A program made the translations under genes and the position numbers. This document shows, in pieces, positions 11,061 to 21,235 of a stretch of 64,000 bases of DNA. The DNA lies in contig JAAALK010000079.1 in assembly GCA_019279435.1 (NCBI GenBank), forward strand, positions 99,225,332 through 99,289,331. Direction: 5' to 3'. The notes under the pieces are model-generated. The model was not told where the DNA came from. It did not search any database and was given only the letters and a program-made list of their open reading frames with translations. The DNA comes from Zizania palustris. Taxonomy: Eukaryota > Streptophyta > Magnoliopsida > Poales > Poaceae. Each line of letters opens with the position of its first letter. Position 1 is the stretch's first letter.

Positions 11061-12154
11061 AACTTGATCGGGTACTCCTTCCCTTCCTGGGTCAAGATCT
11101 TGGTAATGACTTCCCCCTCCGGGAGAGGTTTGGCGGGGCGGCCCTTCTACCCGGGGTCTCCGCCTCCTGGGAGGCCGGCTCCTTCGGCACCTTTGCGGAC
11201 GCTGTGAATCTGTCGCGGCTCCAACGACGCTGAATGACCGTACTCGACCCGGCGGGCTGCGGCCTGGTCACCCAGGACCGACAACACCCCTCCGGGAGTC
11301 GGCATCTTGAGGCAGAGGTAGTTGTGGGGGGCGATGGCTCCGAAGCGATTGAGCATCCCCCTTCCGAAGATAGCGTTGTAGGCGTACGGAGCGTCGACCA
11401 CGTCGAACAGGATCTCTTCGCAGCGCTGGAGGGGGGAGTCACCGAAGGTCACCGCCAGCATGACCTGGCCCAGGGCGTCGAGCGAGGGGCCCGCGAAGCC
11501 TTGGAGCGGACACGAGGCTGGCAGTAGGTGCTTGCGCGACAGGCACAGCTGATCGAAAGCCTGCACGAAGATGATGTCAGCAGAACTCCCTCCGTCGACC
11601 AGTATGCGACGCACCTCAACTCCAGCGATGTCGGCTGAGATGACGAGGGGGTCGGCGTGCGGGAACTTGACTCCGGAGGCATCTTCAGCGGTGAAGGTGA
11701 TGGGGACATGGGACCACTCCGGGAGGGCCGAGGGGCCGGACGTGCCGATATGTCTGACCTCCCGAGCGTAATCCCGGCGCTACCACTTGGACAGAGCCCC
11801 TAGGGCTCCCCCTCTGGATATGGGGAGGACCACTCGCTTCCCCCGATCCGGCGCACCTTCGAGCTTGGGGGCCGTGACCCCGCCAAACTCTGAGGCCGGG
11901 GCCAGGGCTTCCGGCTCATCACGGCGCCCAACTACCTGGACTGCTTCTGGGCGAGGGGTAGGGACCCCCCTGTCGGTGGAGCCGCGGCCGGCATTGCGCT
12001 CAAGGTAGTCACTGCGAAGGGCGAGTATGGTCCGGTAGGAATCGGTGTCGTGGCTCCGGTTCTCGCCGTGGACGCTGCAGTAGAGGGCTTCTCCGGAGGG
12101 CGCTCGGGGCGGAGCCTTGGTTCCGACCGGACGGCTTCCGCTGGGCGTGTGCAT
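11061..12154 (-). pseudogene. R1 gag C-terminus and aspartic protease
   Basis: Minus strand, one frame shifted from the gag frame above it. It begins with a degenerate knuckle, YCSVHGENRSHDTDSYRT. R2 has CCVHGENRSHATDACKYIL here, so the last Cys is Tyr in R1. An in-frame TAG lies at 11780-11782. The protease motif RRILVDGGSSADIIF (plus about 11570-11615) has Asp-Gly-Gly in place of the common Asp-Ser/Thr-Gly, as in other plant Tat elements. The product would cleave the Gag-Pol polyprotein. Confidence 0.82.
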
Positions 12155-12158
12155 ATGC

Positions 12159-13400
12159 TTAGCGGGGGCTCGGGGGTAATGCTAAGGACTTCCCCCCGAA
12201 GATGCTTCCGTCCCCATCGAGGGTCTCGATGGACGGAATCCTGCCGACCCGGCTCCTGGCGGTGGAAGTCGGAAGCATGGCGCGCTCCCCGGCTGGGTTT
12301 CGGGGGGCTTCATACGTCCTGGCGCTCGTGGCTCGGACAGGGACTATCATTGCTTGCCGGCGCATCTGGCCCTCCTCGGACCGGGCGTATTCCTCGAAGT
12401 ATGTCATGAGTTGCGCCACCGAAGAAATGGGCTTCCGGTAGAGCTTGTCGAGGAGGCCTGGGTGGGTGACGCCTTCTCGGGCAGCATCGATGACGGAGGA
12501 AGCCGAGAGCCCCTTGATCTGGGCCTTGGTGTGCACGAAGCACTGGGAATATTGCCGCAGAGTTTCTCCGGGTTGCTGCTTCACTTGGAAGAGGCTCCCG
12601 GTGGACATGGGGGCCACGAAGGTCCCTTGGAAATTGTTGACGAATTTCTTCCTCAGCTGCTCCCATGAATGGATGGTCCTGGGTCTGAGCGACCAGAACC
12701 ACCGGAGGGCGATCCCTTCGAGCGCCAGGGGGAAGCATTTAGCCATGGTGTCCCGGCTCCCCCCGGACGCTTCTATTGCCAGGGCGTAGGAACGGGAGAA
12801 CTCCCCAGGGTCGGAGTCCTCGGAGTACTTGGGAAGCTTGGCGGCGCGAAACTTTGAGCCGAAGCGCACCCTCTGAAGATCCGGATGTAGAGGGGACTCT
12901 TTGTCGTACGACGGGTTTTCTTCGTCTGCTGGATCTTCGTCGTCGCTCAGCGCCACGGCCACAGCTTTCGCGGCGCGGAGGGGCTCCGGAGGGCGAAGCG
13001 ACGCCTCCTGGCGCCACAAAGCCAGTTCCGCCTTCAACCGAGCGTTCTCGGTGGCCAGGGCGTCGGCTTGGCTCCCGCTTCCTCCTGAAGCGGTGTCGGG
13101 GTCCCGTGAGCGGGCGTAGTCGGTCCGGAGGGACACCACCGGGGGTCCGCATGGAGCGTGCTGCTCCGGCGGCTCCTCCGGCAACCCTGCCAGGTTGACG
13201 GAGGTCAGCTCAGGTATGCCGACAGGGCCTCCGGCCTCGGGTGTCCCTTCAGGCGCCTGGGTTGGCTCCAGGGAAGGCGCCCCGACCGGCTCAACAGCAG
13301 GGGCCGAAGGACTGGGGTCTGGGATCGAGGCAGGCTCGACCCTGGCGGTGTGGGCTGACCAACGCGGGGGAACCGTGCTTGCTCCCTTTTGACTTGACAT
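12159..13400 (-). CDS. R1 Gag (retrotransposon gag domain)
   Basis: The ATG at 13398-13400 begins MSSQKGAST, about 70 bp inside the 5' LTR. An open frame also extends back to the primer-binding site, but without a better start. After a proline-rich region comes the gag core SRSYALAIEASGGSRDTM ... ALRWFWSLRP ... WEQLRKKFVNNFQGTF ... QLMTYFEEYARSEEG, matching R2's gag. Gag forms the virus-like particle that packages element RNA. The frame is uninterrupted to 12159, then a frameshift separates it from the knuckle/protease frame. Confidence 0.88.
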   Translation of the reverse strand: MSSQKGASTVPPRWSAHTARVEPASIPDPSPSAPAVEPVGAPSLEPTQAPEGTPEAGGPVGIPELTSVNLAGLPEEPPEQHAPCGPPVVSLRTDYARSRDPDTASGGSGSQADALATENARLKAELALWRQEASLRPPEPLRAAKAVAVALSDDEDPADEENPSYDKESPLHPDLQRVRFGSKFRAAKLPKYSEDSDPGEFSRSYALAIEASGGSRDTMAKCFPLALEGIALRWFWSLRPRTIHSWEQLRKKFVNNFQGTFVAPMSTGSLFQVKQQPGETLRQYSQCFVHTKAQIKGLSASSVIDAAREGVTHPGLLDKLYRKPISSVAQLMTYFEEYARSEEGQMRRQAMIVPVRATSARTYEAPRNPAGERAMLPTSTARSRVGRIPSIETLDGDGSIFGGKSLALPPSPR

Positions 13401-13444
13401 CCTTTTCGGTGAGTGGGTGTAGAGGACGCTAGCTTCTTGAACTA

Positions 13445-13467
13445 AGATCCCCACGGACGGCGCCAAC
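13445..13467 (-). promoter_or_regulatory. R1 primer-binding site
   Basis: On the minus strand, directly after the 5' LTR, the sequence reads TTGGCGCCGTCCGTGGGGAT. R2 has the same form (TTGGAGCCGTCCGTGGGGAA). This is the position where a tRNA 3' end primes minus-strand synthesis. The tRNA is probably not initiator Met; I cannot name it from sequence alone. Confidence 0.75.
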
Positions 13468-14155
13468 TGTTGGAACGACGGGTCGGACCAGCAGGTTTTC
13501 TTAGTGGAAATGAGAGTATTGTATTCAATGCTCCTTGGGCCTGTCCATTACAACTACAGTTGAGGGGTATTTATAAGGCGTCCCGTCCAGAGGGCCAAGC
13601 GCCTCTGGACCGCCAACGGCTACACGATCAACGGCCGGTCAAAAGTACAGACCAAACGGGCTATACATAGTACAGACAGGAAGATTCGACTCTGACAGCG
13701 TATCAGCCGTGTCGGGCGCTGCCTACGCCGCCGACACGGTTCATAGGATCGTGATCCTGTCCCCCCGTGTACTTGTCCAGTCCTTTTCCCGCCAACACTC
13801 CCTTGGGGTTCGCTACTGCGGGCCGAGGGAGAGCCTCCGGCAATTCCTCCCCGGAGGGCGGCCTCTAGCAGCCTTCTCCCGGAGGATGGCCCCGGGCGTC
13901 TTTCTGCCGGAGGGCGGCCTCCGGCGTCCTTCTCCCGGAGGGTGACCTCCGATGTCCTTCTACCATAGGGCGGCCTCCGGCGTCCTTCTCTCGGAGGGTG
14001 ACCTTCAGTGTCCTTCTGCCGGAGGGCAGCCTTCGGCATCCTTCTCCCGGAGGGTGGCCTCCGGTGTCCTTCTCCCGGAGGGTGGCCTTCGGTGCTAGGC
14101 CTCGGACCCCCTGGTTGTGGGCCCCCTTCAGCCGTCGGGATTATCTCCCCCAACA
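13468..14155 (-). repeat. R1 5' LTR
   Basis: 688 bp, TGTTGG to CAACA on the plus strand. TATAAATA on the minus strand (plus 13568-13575) would drive R1 transcription leftwards. Followed by the TSD AACTT at 14156-14160. Confidence 0.93.
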
Positions 14156-14430
14156 AACTTGGTTTAACTGTTATTACTATCGCTAATCCTTGCTACTCAC
14201 TTGCCTTCCAAGCTACACCTTACTCTTGGTCAGGACAGGTTCATTTCTTGCAATTGTACACCACCCTCCACTTGGTTCATCACCTGTAGGCCGGTGACCT
14301 CACTGCGGCGTGGTAAGAATACTTGCAAGCATGGGTAAGGCGCTTGACGGATTGTTTCCAAGACACACCCAGCTCTCCACCTAGTTGTGTTCCATAAGGA
14401 TTATTCTTTGTTGTTTGTCTTTTCACTAAC

Positions 14431-14802
14431 ATGGCAGATAACAGCGGTACCCAAGCACTTATTGTACAACGTGTTTTGAGCACTCACATGGACCAGGATG
14501 ACCAGGCACAACGGAATAATCTGTTTCAGACCTTTTTTCTCGTCAATGACCGCCGTGTACGTGTCATCATCGACAACGGTAGTTGCAACAATTTGGTGAG
14601 CCTCGACATGGTAACGAAGCTTCAACTTCCCACACGTGCGCATCCACACCCTTACCATGTGCAATGGTTCAACAATAGCGGTAAGGTCAAGGTAACACAA
14701 ACTGCTCACATCGAATTTTCCATTGGTACATACGTCGGAGTTGCTGATTTTGATGTTGTACCAATGCAAGCATGTTCTCTATTACTTGGTAGACCTTGGT
14801 AG
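14431..14802 (+). pseudogene. Element A gag start fused to aspartic protease
   Basis: The first seven residues MADNSGT are those of B's gag. They run straight into B's protease region (ALIVQRVLSTHM), so roughly 1.26 kb of gag has been deleted without losing the frame. The protease active site reads VIIDNGSCNNL; B has VIIDSGSCNNL, so the Asp-Ser-Gly triad is Asp-Asn-Gly here and probably inactive. It ends at an in-frame TAG (14800-14802) where B has GAG. Confidence 0.85.
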
Positions 14803-14850
14803 TATGATACTGATGCTACACACCATGGTAGGAGCAATAAGTACACATTT

Positions 14851-16212
14851 ATGTATAAAGGAAAGAAAGTTACTTTGCTTCCTATGACTCCTGCTGAAAT
14901 TGTGAAATTTGAACAAGAAAAACATGCTAGGGACGCACAAAAGAGCAAACAACCTTCTGAAAATCAGCAAGTAGCTAAAACACTTTCGAGGCAACAAAAA
15001 GATAAAGTTGTTTCTCCTTCTTCATCACAAGTTATTAATCCGAAAGGACGTGTCATGCTTGCAACTAAAACTAACCTTGTAGTACATAGTTTTTTTGGTC
15101 TTGCAGGTTTCTACCGGCGTTTTGTGAAAGATTTCAGCACCATAGCCGGCCCTTTACCTGAGTTGACCAAGAAGGGAGTTACTTTTACTTGGAAACCAGC
15201 ACAAGAACAAGTTTTTGCCACACCCAAGGATCGCCTTACTCATGCACCTTTACTTCAGCTACCCGACTTCAGTAAGCCTTTTGAGTTAGAATGTGATGCT
15301 AGTGGTTTTGGAATAGGAGGCGTGCTGCTACAAGGAGGTAAAACCGTGGCCTATTTTAGTGAGAAATTACATGGTCCACAGTTGAATTATTCTACCTATG
15401 ATAAGGAATTATATGCCTTAGTGCGTGTGCTTGAAACTTGGCAACATTACCTTTTGCCTAAGGAGTTTATTATTCATTCAGATCATGAAGCATTGAAGCA
15501 TATACGTAGTCAAGCAAATCTAAATAAACGACATGCTAAATGGGTAGAATTTATTGAGACTTTTCCATATATCATTAAGCATAAGAAATGGAAAGATAAT
15601 GTGATTGCCGATGCTTTATCTAGACGTTATACATTGCTTTCTCAACTTGATTATAAGATCTTTGGTTTAGAAACATTGAAGGACATGTATGCTACTGATT
15701 TGGACTTCAAGGATGCTTTTGCAAATTGTACAAATGACCGTGCTTGGAACAAATATGTGCTGAATAATGGATATCTTTTTCGTGCTAACAAGTTATGCGT
15801 GCCGGCTAGCTCTCTTCGCTTGTTGTTATTGCAGGAAGCACATGGTGGTGGTTTGATGGGTCATTTCGGATCAAAGAAAACCGAAGATGTGCTGTCCACA
15901 CACTTCCATTGGCCTAGGATGAGACGAGATGTTGAGCGCTATGTGGCATGATGCACTACTTGCAATAAAGCTAAGTCCCGTCTAAACCCACATGGTCTTT
16001 ATATGCCTCTGCCCGTTCCTAGTGTACCTTGGGAGGATATTTCTATGGAGTTTGTGTTAGGATTACCTAGAACTAGGAGGGGGAGAGATAGTATTTTTGT
16101 GGTGGTAGATCGGTTTTCTAAAATGACACACTTTAGTCCCTGTCACAAGACCGACGATGCTTCACATATTGCTGATTTATTTTTTAGGGAAATTGTGAGA
16201 TTGCACGGGATG
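14851..16212 (+). pseudogene. Element A pol: RNase H and integrase N-terminus, RT deleted
   Basis: In-frame continuation after the TAG. About 0.9 kb of RT is missing: the frame goes from B's ATKTDL-equivalent (about 15075) to GLAGFYRRFV. RNase H follows (ECDASGFGIGGVLL ... YDKELYALVRVLETWQHYL ... NVIADALSRR), then the integrase zinc-binding segment (LQEAHGGGLMGHFGSKKT ... VERYVA) with TGA at 15949-15951 where B has CGA, and the start of the catalytic core (MEFVLGLPRTRRGRDSIF). From about 16130 it diverges sharply from B. The frame passes into the other half of A at 23909 when B is subtracted. Confidence 0.87.
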
Positions 16213-17125
16213 TGATGAGGACATCACTTCACATGATACACACATGGAGCCTCCACCTACAATTCAGCTACAAGGACCAATCACACGCGCCCGTGCCCGT
16301 CGCTTGAACCATGAGGTTAATTCTTTCCTTAGCAACTTTGATTATATTTGTTTGGACGGGATGCTACTGAATTCTAGTGATATTTTGTTGCTTAGGAACA
16401 TGGGAGATGGAATAGAAGAGTTGGAGTTGAAGACGGAGCCGCACGGATGATTTGAAGTCAAGAATTCGCTGGTTCGGACTATATCGACCACCATTCACCA
16501 AAATGGGCATAACTTCCTCATACGAAGCCCGATTGGCGCGTTCTTGGACTTTTTGGAAAGCTAAGGAGAAGAAGGATCTTGTGCCGTTGGTTTCGTCTCA
16601 TTTGGAGTCTCGAGTCGAACTGTGTGATTAAAACAGTCCTGCGTGACAAAACTGGGCCGTGTTGGCCCATAATCTGAGTCTGTACATCTTCTAGCCCACA
16701 GCCCAAGTCTGTTCACCTTCCACAGGCTGCCGCCCTATATATATTCTCACGCCAGCCACCTCTAGGGTTAGGTTTTGCTTTGTTTGCATCTACACTGTTG
16801 TGTTTAGATCCCGCCTCTTGCACCGGACCGATTGGCTGCTGCATTGGCGTTTGTGAAACCTCACCTTATCTTCGTTTGTCTGTGATTTTGCATTCGATTT
16901 GTATCCTTCCTGTTCTTGCTTGTGTTCTTGGGTTCGCTTGCAGGAATTAGCCTTCGTGGCGAGGTCAATCGCGTTCTGCGTGGTTGATAACCAACGGAGA
17001 CAGTGGTGTAACGATTGCAAGGTTTTGATCCGCCGGACCGGAGCCTTGGATCGCCAACGTTGAGATTCTCCACCAACCCAAGTTTATCCTTTACCTAGCG
17101 GAAGATCGGGACCAGTCCCCCATCA
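16213..17125 (+). repeat. B 5' LTR
   Basis: 913 bp, TGATG...CATCA. The TATA stretch TATATATATT at 16736-16745 is a plausible core promoter. The first 240 bp encode the C-terminal tail of the polyprotein when present as the 3' LTR. Confidence 0.94.
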
Positions 17126-17127
17126 GT

Positions 17128-17139
17128 TGGTATCAGAGC
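17128..17139 (+). promoter_or_regulatory. B primer-binding site (initiator tRNA-Met type)
   Basis: TGGTATCAGAGC two bases after the LTR end, complementary to the 3' end of plant initiator Met tRNA. Confidence 0.9.
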
Positions 17140-17763
17140 TCAGATTTCCCGTTAGGTAATCTCGATCTGCTTTTGTTTTACCCAGAGTCCAGAAAACCGC
17201 ACCAAAAAAAATTCCCCACCGAGAACCCCTTTGTGCCTTGCGATTTTAATTTCAGTTTTAACTTTGTTAAGTTCGTGTTCTTGGTCGAGTCTTGTTGCTG
17301 GTTTAGTCATCCCTCTGTGTCGTTTGAGTAGTAGTTGTTCTTGTGTCTCAAAAAAAAATTTCCCCACCAAAACCGCCCCCCTTCCGCAACCCTACTTTGT
17401 TTTCCACATCGACTCTTTGTGACCCCATTCAGTAAAACAGGCATAACTTTTCGCTCGTTTGGCAGAAAAATCTGAAATTTTTTGAGCGTGTTCCTGACCC
17501 AATTTGGGTGGGTACCCTAACTGGCTAGGCCGGTTAGCCCTCTCCAAAGTCGCCAAAAAAAATCAGGAAGATAAAGAAAAAAATTGGACAAAGTTTTTGC
17601 TCGTCGTTCACCGAACTTGTTGAATTTCTGTGAGCCACATCCCACCTCAGTTGTAGGTGCCAATTTTTGTGGTTGCATCTCTGGTCATCCTTGTTCAAAA
17701 AAAAATAGAGTGAAAAAAAGGAGAAAAAAATATATAAAAAAAAGAGAAGCGGTCCTGTTAGTT

Positions 17764-17945
17764 GCTTGTCCGAACTCTTGTCCGATCTCTTGTCCGATCA
17801 GTGGCAGGCAGTGGCAGTTTCTGCTTGTCCAATCCCTTGTCCGAACTCTTGTCCGATCTCTTGTCCGATCAGTGGCAGGCAGTGGCAGTTTCTGCTTGTC
17901 CAATCCCTTTTCCGATCTCTTGTCCGATCTCTTGTCCGATCTGCA
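17764..17945. repeat. Tandem repeat in B leader
   Basis: Units starting gcttgtcc begin at 17764, 17823 and 17894 and contain internal tgtccgatctct sub-repeats. The surrounding leader 17140-18348 has no gene. It contains several A-rich runs (about 17695-17750) and a segment also found in A and E. Confidence 0.85.
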
Positions 17946-18348
17946 GAGAGCTGAATTTGGCCTGTGTTGTTTCCATTTAAGTTTTGGGCACATAGTTTCC
18001 CTCTATTGCTTGAATTTTCACCTTGGAGCACTAAGGCCAGCAACTTTGACGAGTACTAGGGAACACTTATTGAACTTTGTTTAACTGTTATTATTATCGC
18101 TAATCCTTGCTACTCACTTTGCCTTCCAAGCTACACCTTTCTCTTGGTCAGGACAGGTTCATTTCTTGCAATTGTACACCACCCTTCACTTGGTTCATCA
18201 CCTGCAGGCCGGTGACCCCACTGCGGCGTGGTAAGAACACTTGCAAGCGTGGGTAAGGTGCTTGACGGATTGCTTCCACCCCACACCCACCACCCCACCT
18301 AGCTGTTTTACATAGGATTATTCTTTGTTGTTTTATCTTTTCACTAAC

Positions 18349-21235
18349 ATGGCAGATAACAGCGGCACCCCTCCATCTGATTTTAATGACTGTGTCTCAC
18401 GGCGTGCTCTACTAGAGTCTCAGCGGCAGACCCAACATTCCATCGAACGTCTCGCGCGTACTGTGGCTGACCTAGTGGACCGAATGACTGCCTTGGAAAC
18501 ACGATTGCCTGCTGCACGAGCCAACGATGAACATGTTGAAGAGGAAGACGATCATATTGAAGAGGAAGACGACCTATCCTATGCCGGAAACAATGCCATT
18601 GACCCTGACGAGGCTGCACGTCATCGCTTTCAGTTCAACCGTCAAGGTAAGGGCGGCCACCGCAACCGCCCTCCACGAGGTAACAATGACAACCACAGGA
18701 ACAATGATCCCTACTCTAAGGTAAAATTTTCAGTACCTCCTTTTGCTGGCACCTATGATCCAGATGCATATTTAGATTGGGAGATGTCAGTCGAACAAAA
18801 ATTTAATGCTCACATGGTTCCTGCTATCCACCGCGTGGGTTTAGCTACTAGTGACTTCACTGGATATGCTCTTCTTTGGTGGACTGAAATAGTTCAGGTT
18901 GGAAATGAACCACAAACTTGGGATATGTTAAAACGGCAAATGCGTGGTAGATGGGTCCCTCCTTCATATAAACGTGATTTGAGAAAAAAAATTGCAGCGC
19001 CTAAACCAAGGAAATAAATCGGTAGAGGAGTATTATCAGGAGTTGCAAATAGGTTCCATGCGTGCTGAAATTGAGGAGGACAATGAGGATAAAATGGCCC
19101 GTTTTTATGGTGGTTTAAGACGTGAAATTCAGGATATCATTGATTACAAAGAATACAATACTATCACTCGTCTTTTCCACCTTGCTATGCTTGCAGAAAA
19201 AGAATTGCAGGGTCGCCAACAACCACAACGCAGCACGAGGACCAACATTGGTGGTGCTACTTCACGCTCAAGTGGGCAGCAGCAACGACCACCCCCACCC
19301 CCTTCTCGACCGGCGGCTACATCAGCACCTTCTACATCTACAGCCCAGGTTGAGAGTTCCAAGACTGCAGCATCCAAGGCGCCAGCCAAGCCCACCTCCT
19401 CGGCGGCCTCTACTGCACGTTCTGCAGCGATCCAGTGTCATAGATGCAAAGGATTTGGCCATGTGATGAAAGACTGCCCTAGTCAGCGGGCTTATATTGC
19501 TACGGAAGACGGTGGCTACGTAAGTGCTAGTGATGTTGAAGATGAATATGCACTTGCTGCTAACATTGCAGGAGATGATGATACATCCGACGATGACGCT
19601 GTTTTTGCGCCGGATGCCTCTGCCGACCTTGAAGCACTTATTGTACAACGCGTCTTGAGCACTCACATGGAGCAGGACGACAGGGCACAACAGAATAATC
19701 TATTTCAGACCTTCTTCGTCGTCAATGACCGTCGTGTACGTGTCATCATCGACAGCGGTAGTTGCAACAATTTGGTGAGCCACGACATGGTAACGAAGCT
19801 TCAACTTCCCACACGTGCGCATCCACACCCTTACCATGTGCAATGGTTCAATAATAGCGGTAAGGTCAAGGTAACACAAACTGCTCACATCGAATTTTCC
19901 ATTGGTACGTACTTCGGAGTTGCTGATTTTGATGTAGTACCAATGCAAGCATGTTCTCTGTTACTTGGTAGACCTTGGGAGTATGATACTGATGCTACAC
20001 ACCATGGTAGGAGCAATAAGTACACATTTATGTATAAAGGAAAGAAAGTTACATTGCTTCCTATGACTCCTGCTGAAATTGTGAAATTTGAACAAGAAAA
20101 ACATGCTAGGGACGCCCAAAAGAGCAAACAACCTTCTGAAAATCAGCAAGTAGCCAAAACGCTTTCGAGGCAACAGAAAGATAAACTTGCTTCTCCTTCT
20201 TCATCTCAAGTTATTAATCTGAAAGGACGTGTCATGCTTGCTACTAAAACTGACCTTGCTAAAATTTGTGATGATACTCCCATGATATATGGCTTGATTT
20301 GCACGAACGTGCTGTTTTCACTTGCGAACATTCCTAGCTCTGTTCCTGTTGTAGTCACTGACCTTTTGCAGGAGTTTAAAGATGTTTTTCCTGCTGAGAT
20401 ACCACCCGGGCTGCCACCGATACGCGGCATCGAGCACCAAATTGATTTGGTCCCGGGAGCATCTCTTCCTAATCGTGCGGCGTACCGCACCAATCCGAAG
20501 GAGACAAAAGAAATTGAGCGCCAAGTACAGGACCTTCTTGATCGTGGGTACGTCCGTGAAAGCCTTAGTCCTTGTGCAGTACCCGTTCTTTTGGTACCTA
20601 AGAAAGATGGTAGCTGGCGCATGTGTGTTGATTGTTGTGCTATTAATAATATCACCATTCGATATCGACACCCTATTCCTAGATTGGATGACATGCTTGA
20701 TGAGCTTAGTGGTGCCATTATCTTTACTAAGATCGATCTCCGTAGTGGCTACCACCAAATTCGCATGAAACTAGGTGATGAATGGAAAACTGCTTTTAAA
20801 ACAAAGTTTGGATTATATGAGTGGCTTGTCATGCCTTTTGGACTTACTAATGCACCTAGTACCTTCATGCGCTTGATGAATGAAGCCCTACGGCACTTTA
20901 TAGGACGCTTTGTGGTCGTATACTTTGATGATATCTTGGTTTATAGCAAGTCTCTCACTGAACATGTTGAACACCTACGTGCTGTTTTTTCTGTCCTCCG
21001 TGAGGCTAGAATGTTTGGTAACCTTGAGAAGTGCACGTTTTGCACGGATCGAGTTGTGTTTCTCGGATATGTTGTCACTTCACAGGGTATTGAAGTTGAC
21101 GCGGCGAAGGTAGAAGCGATCAACAGCTGGCCGCAACCCCAAACTATCACACAGGTACGTAGTTTTCTTGGTCTTGCAGGTTTCTACCGGCGTTTTGTGA
21201 AAGATTTCAGCACCATAGCCGGTCCTTTGCATTAG
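18349..21235 (+). pseudogene. B gag, protease and reverse transcriptase
   Basis: The ATG at 18349 begins MADNSGTPPSDFNDC. Gag has an acidic linker, the core (YLDWEMSVEQKF ... ALLWWTEIVQ) and a CCHC knuckle CHRCKGFGHVMKDC (about 19437-19480). An extra A in an A8 run near 18990 moves the frame, giving an early stop at 19015-19017; the other frame resumes at KSVEEYYQEL. Protease VIIDSGSCNN (Asp codon 19751) and RT follow (VDCCAINNIT, LRSGYHQI, VYFDDILVYSKS near 20918-20950, GLAGFYRRFV). The frame ends at TAG 21233-21235, where A has GAG. Confidence 0.92.

Larger units (their letters stand above)
4596..14155 (-). mobile_element. R1: Tat-lineage Ty3-gypsy LTR retrotransposon, full-length, nested
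   Basis: Two LTRs (4596-5284 and 13468-14155) start TGTTGG and end CAACA. The element is flanked by the 5-bp duplication AACTT at 4591-4595 and 14156-14160. Reading on the minus strand the order is 5' LTR, primer-binding site, gag, zinc-knuckle-like segment, protease, RT, two RNase H-like domains, integrase, tandem repeat, an oppositely oriented gene, polypurine tract, 3' LTR. Protease-RT-RNaseH-IN order makes it Ty3-gypsy, and the second (archaeal-like) RNase H places it in the Tat lineage. The LTRs differ by a few percent by eye, so the insertion is not recent. Coding parts carry frameshifts and stops. GC content is clearly higher than in R2 and R3. Confidence 0.95.
14161..16212 (+). mobile_element. 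Gypsy element A, middle part (deletion derivative of the B family)
   Basis: From 14161 the sequence follows B's leader, gag start, protease, RNase H and integrase N-terminus closely, but lacks most of gag and nearly all of RT. It ends at 16212 with GGATG, the left copy of B's target duplication. A resumes at 23909. The remaining A parts are 4563-4590 on the left and 23909-25354 on the right. A's 5' LTR must lie left of the window. Confidence 0.9.

Noticed and set aside
17128..17139. tRNA-like sequence TGGTATCAGAGC (also 49189)
   Set aside because: It is only the 12-base primer-binding site complementary to a tRNA end; no cloverleaf surrounds it.
17685..17993. Repetitive open frames in the B leader (also near 57785 in E)
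   Set aside because: Translate the tgtccgatctct repeats; they lie in the untranslated leader before the gag ATG.
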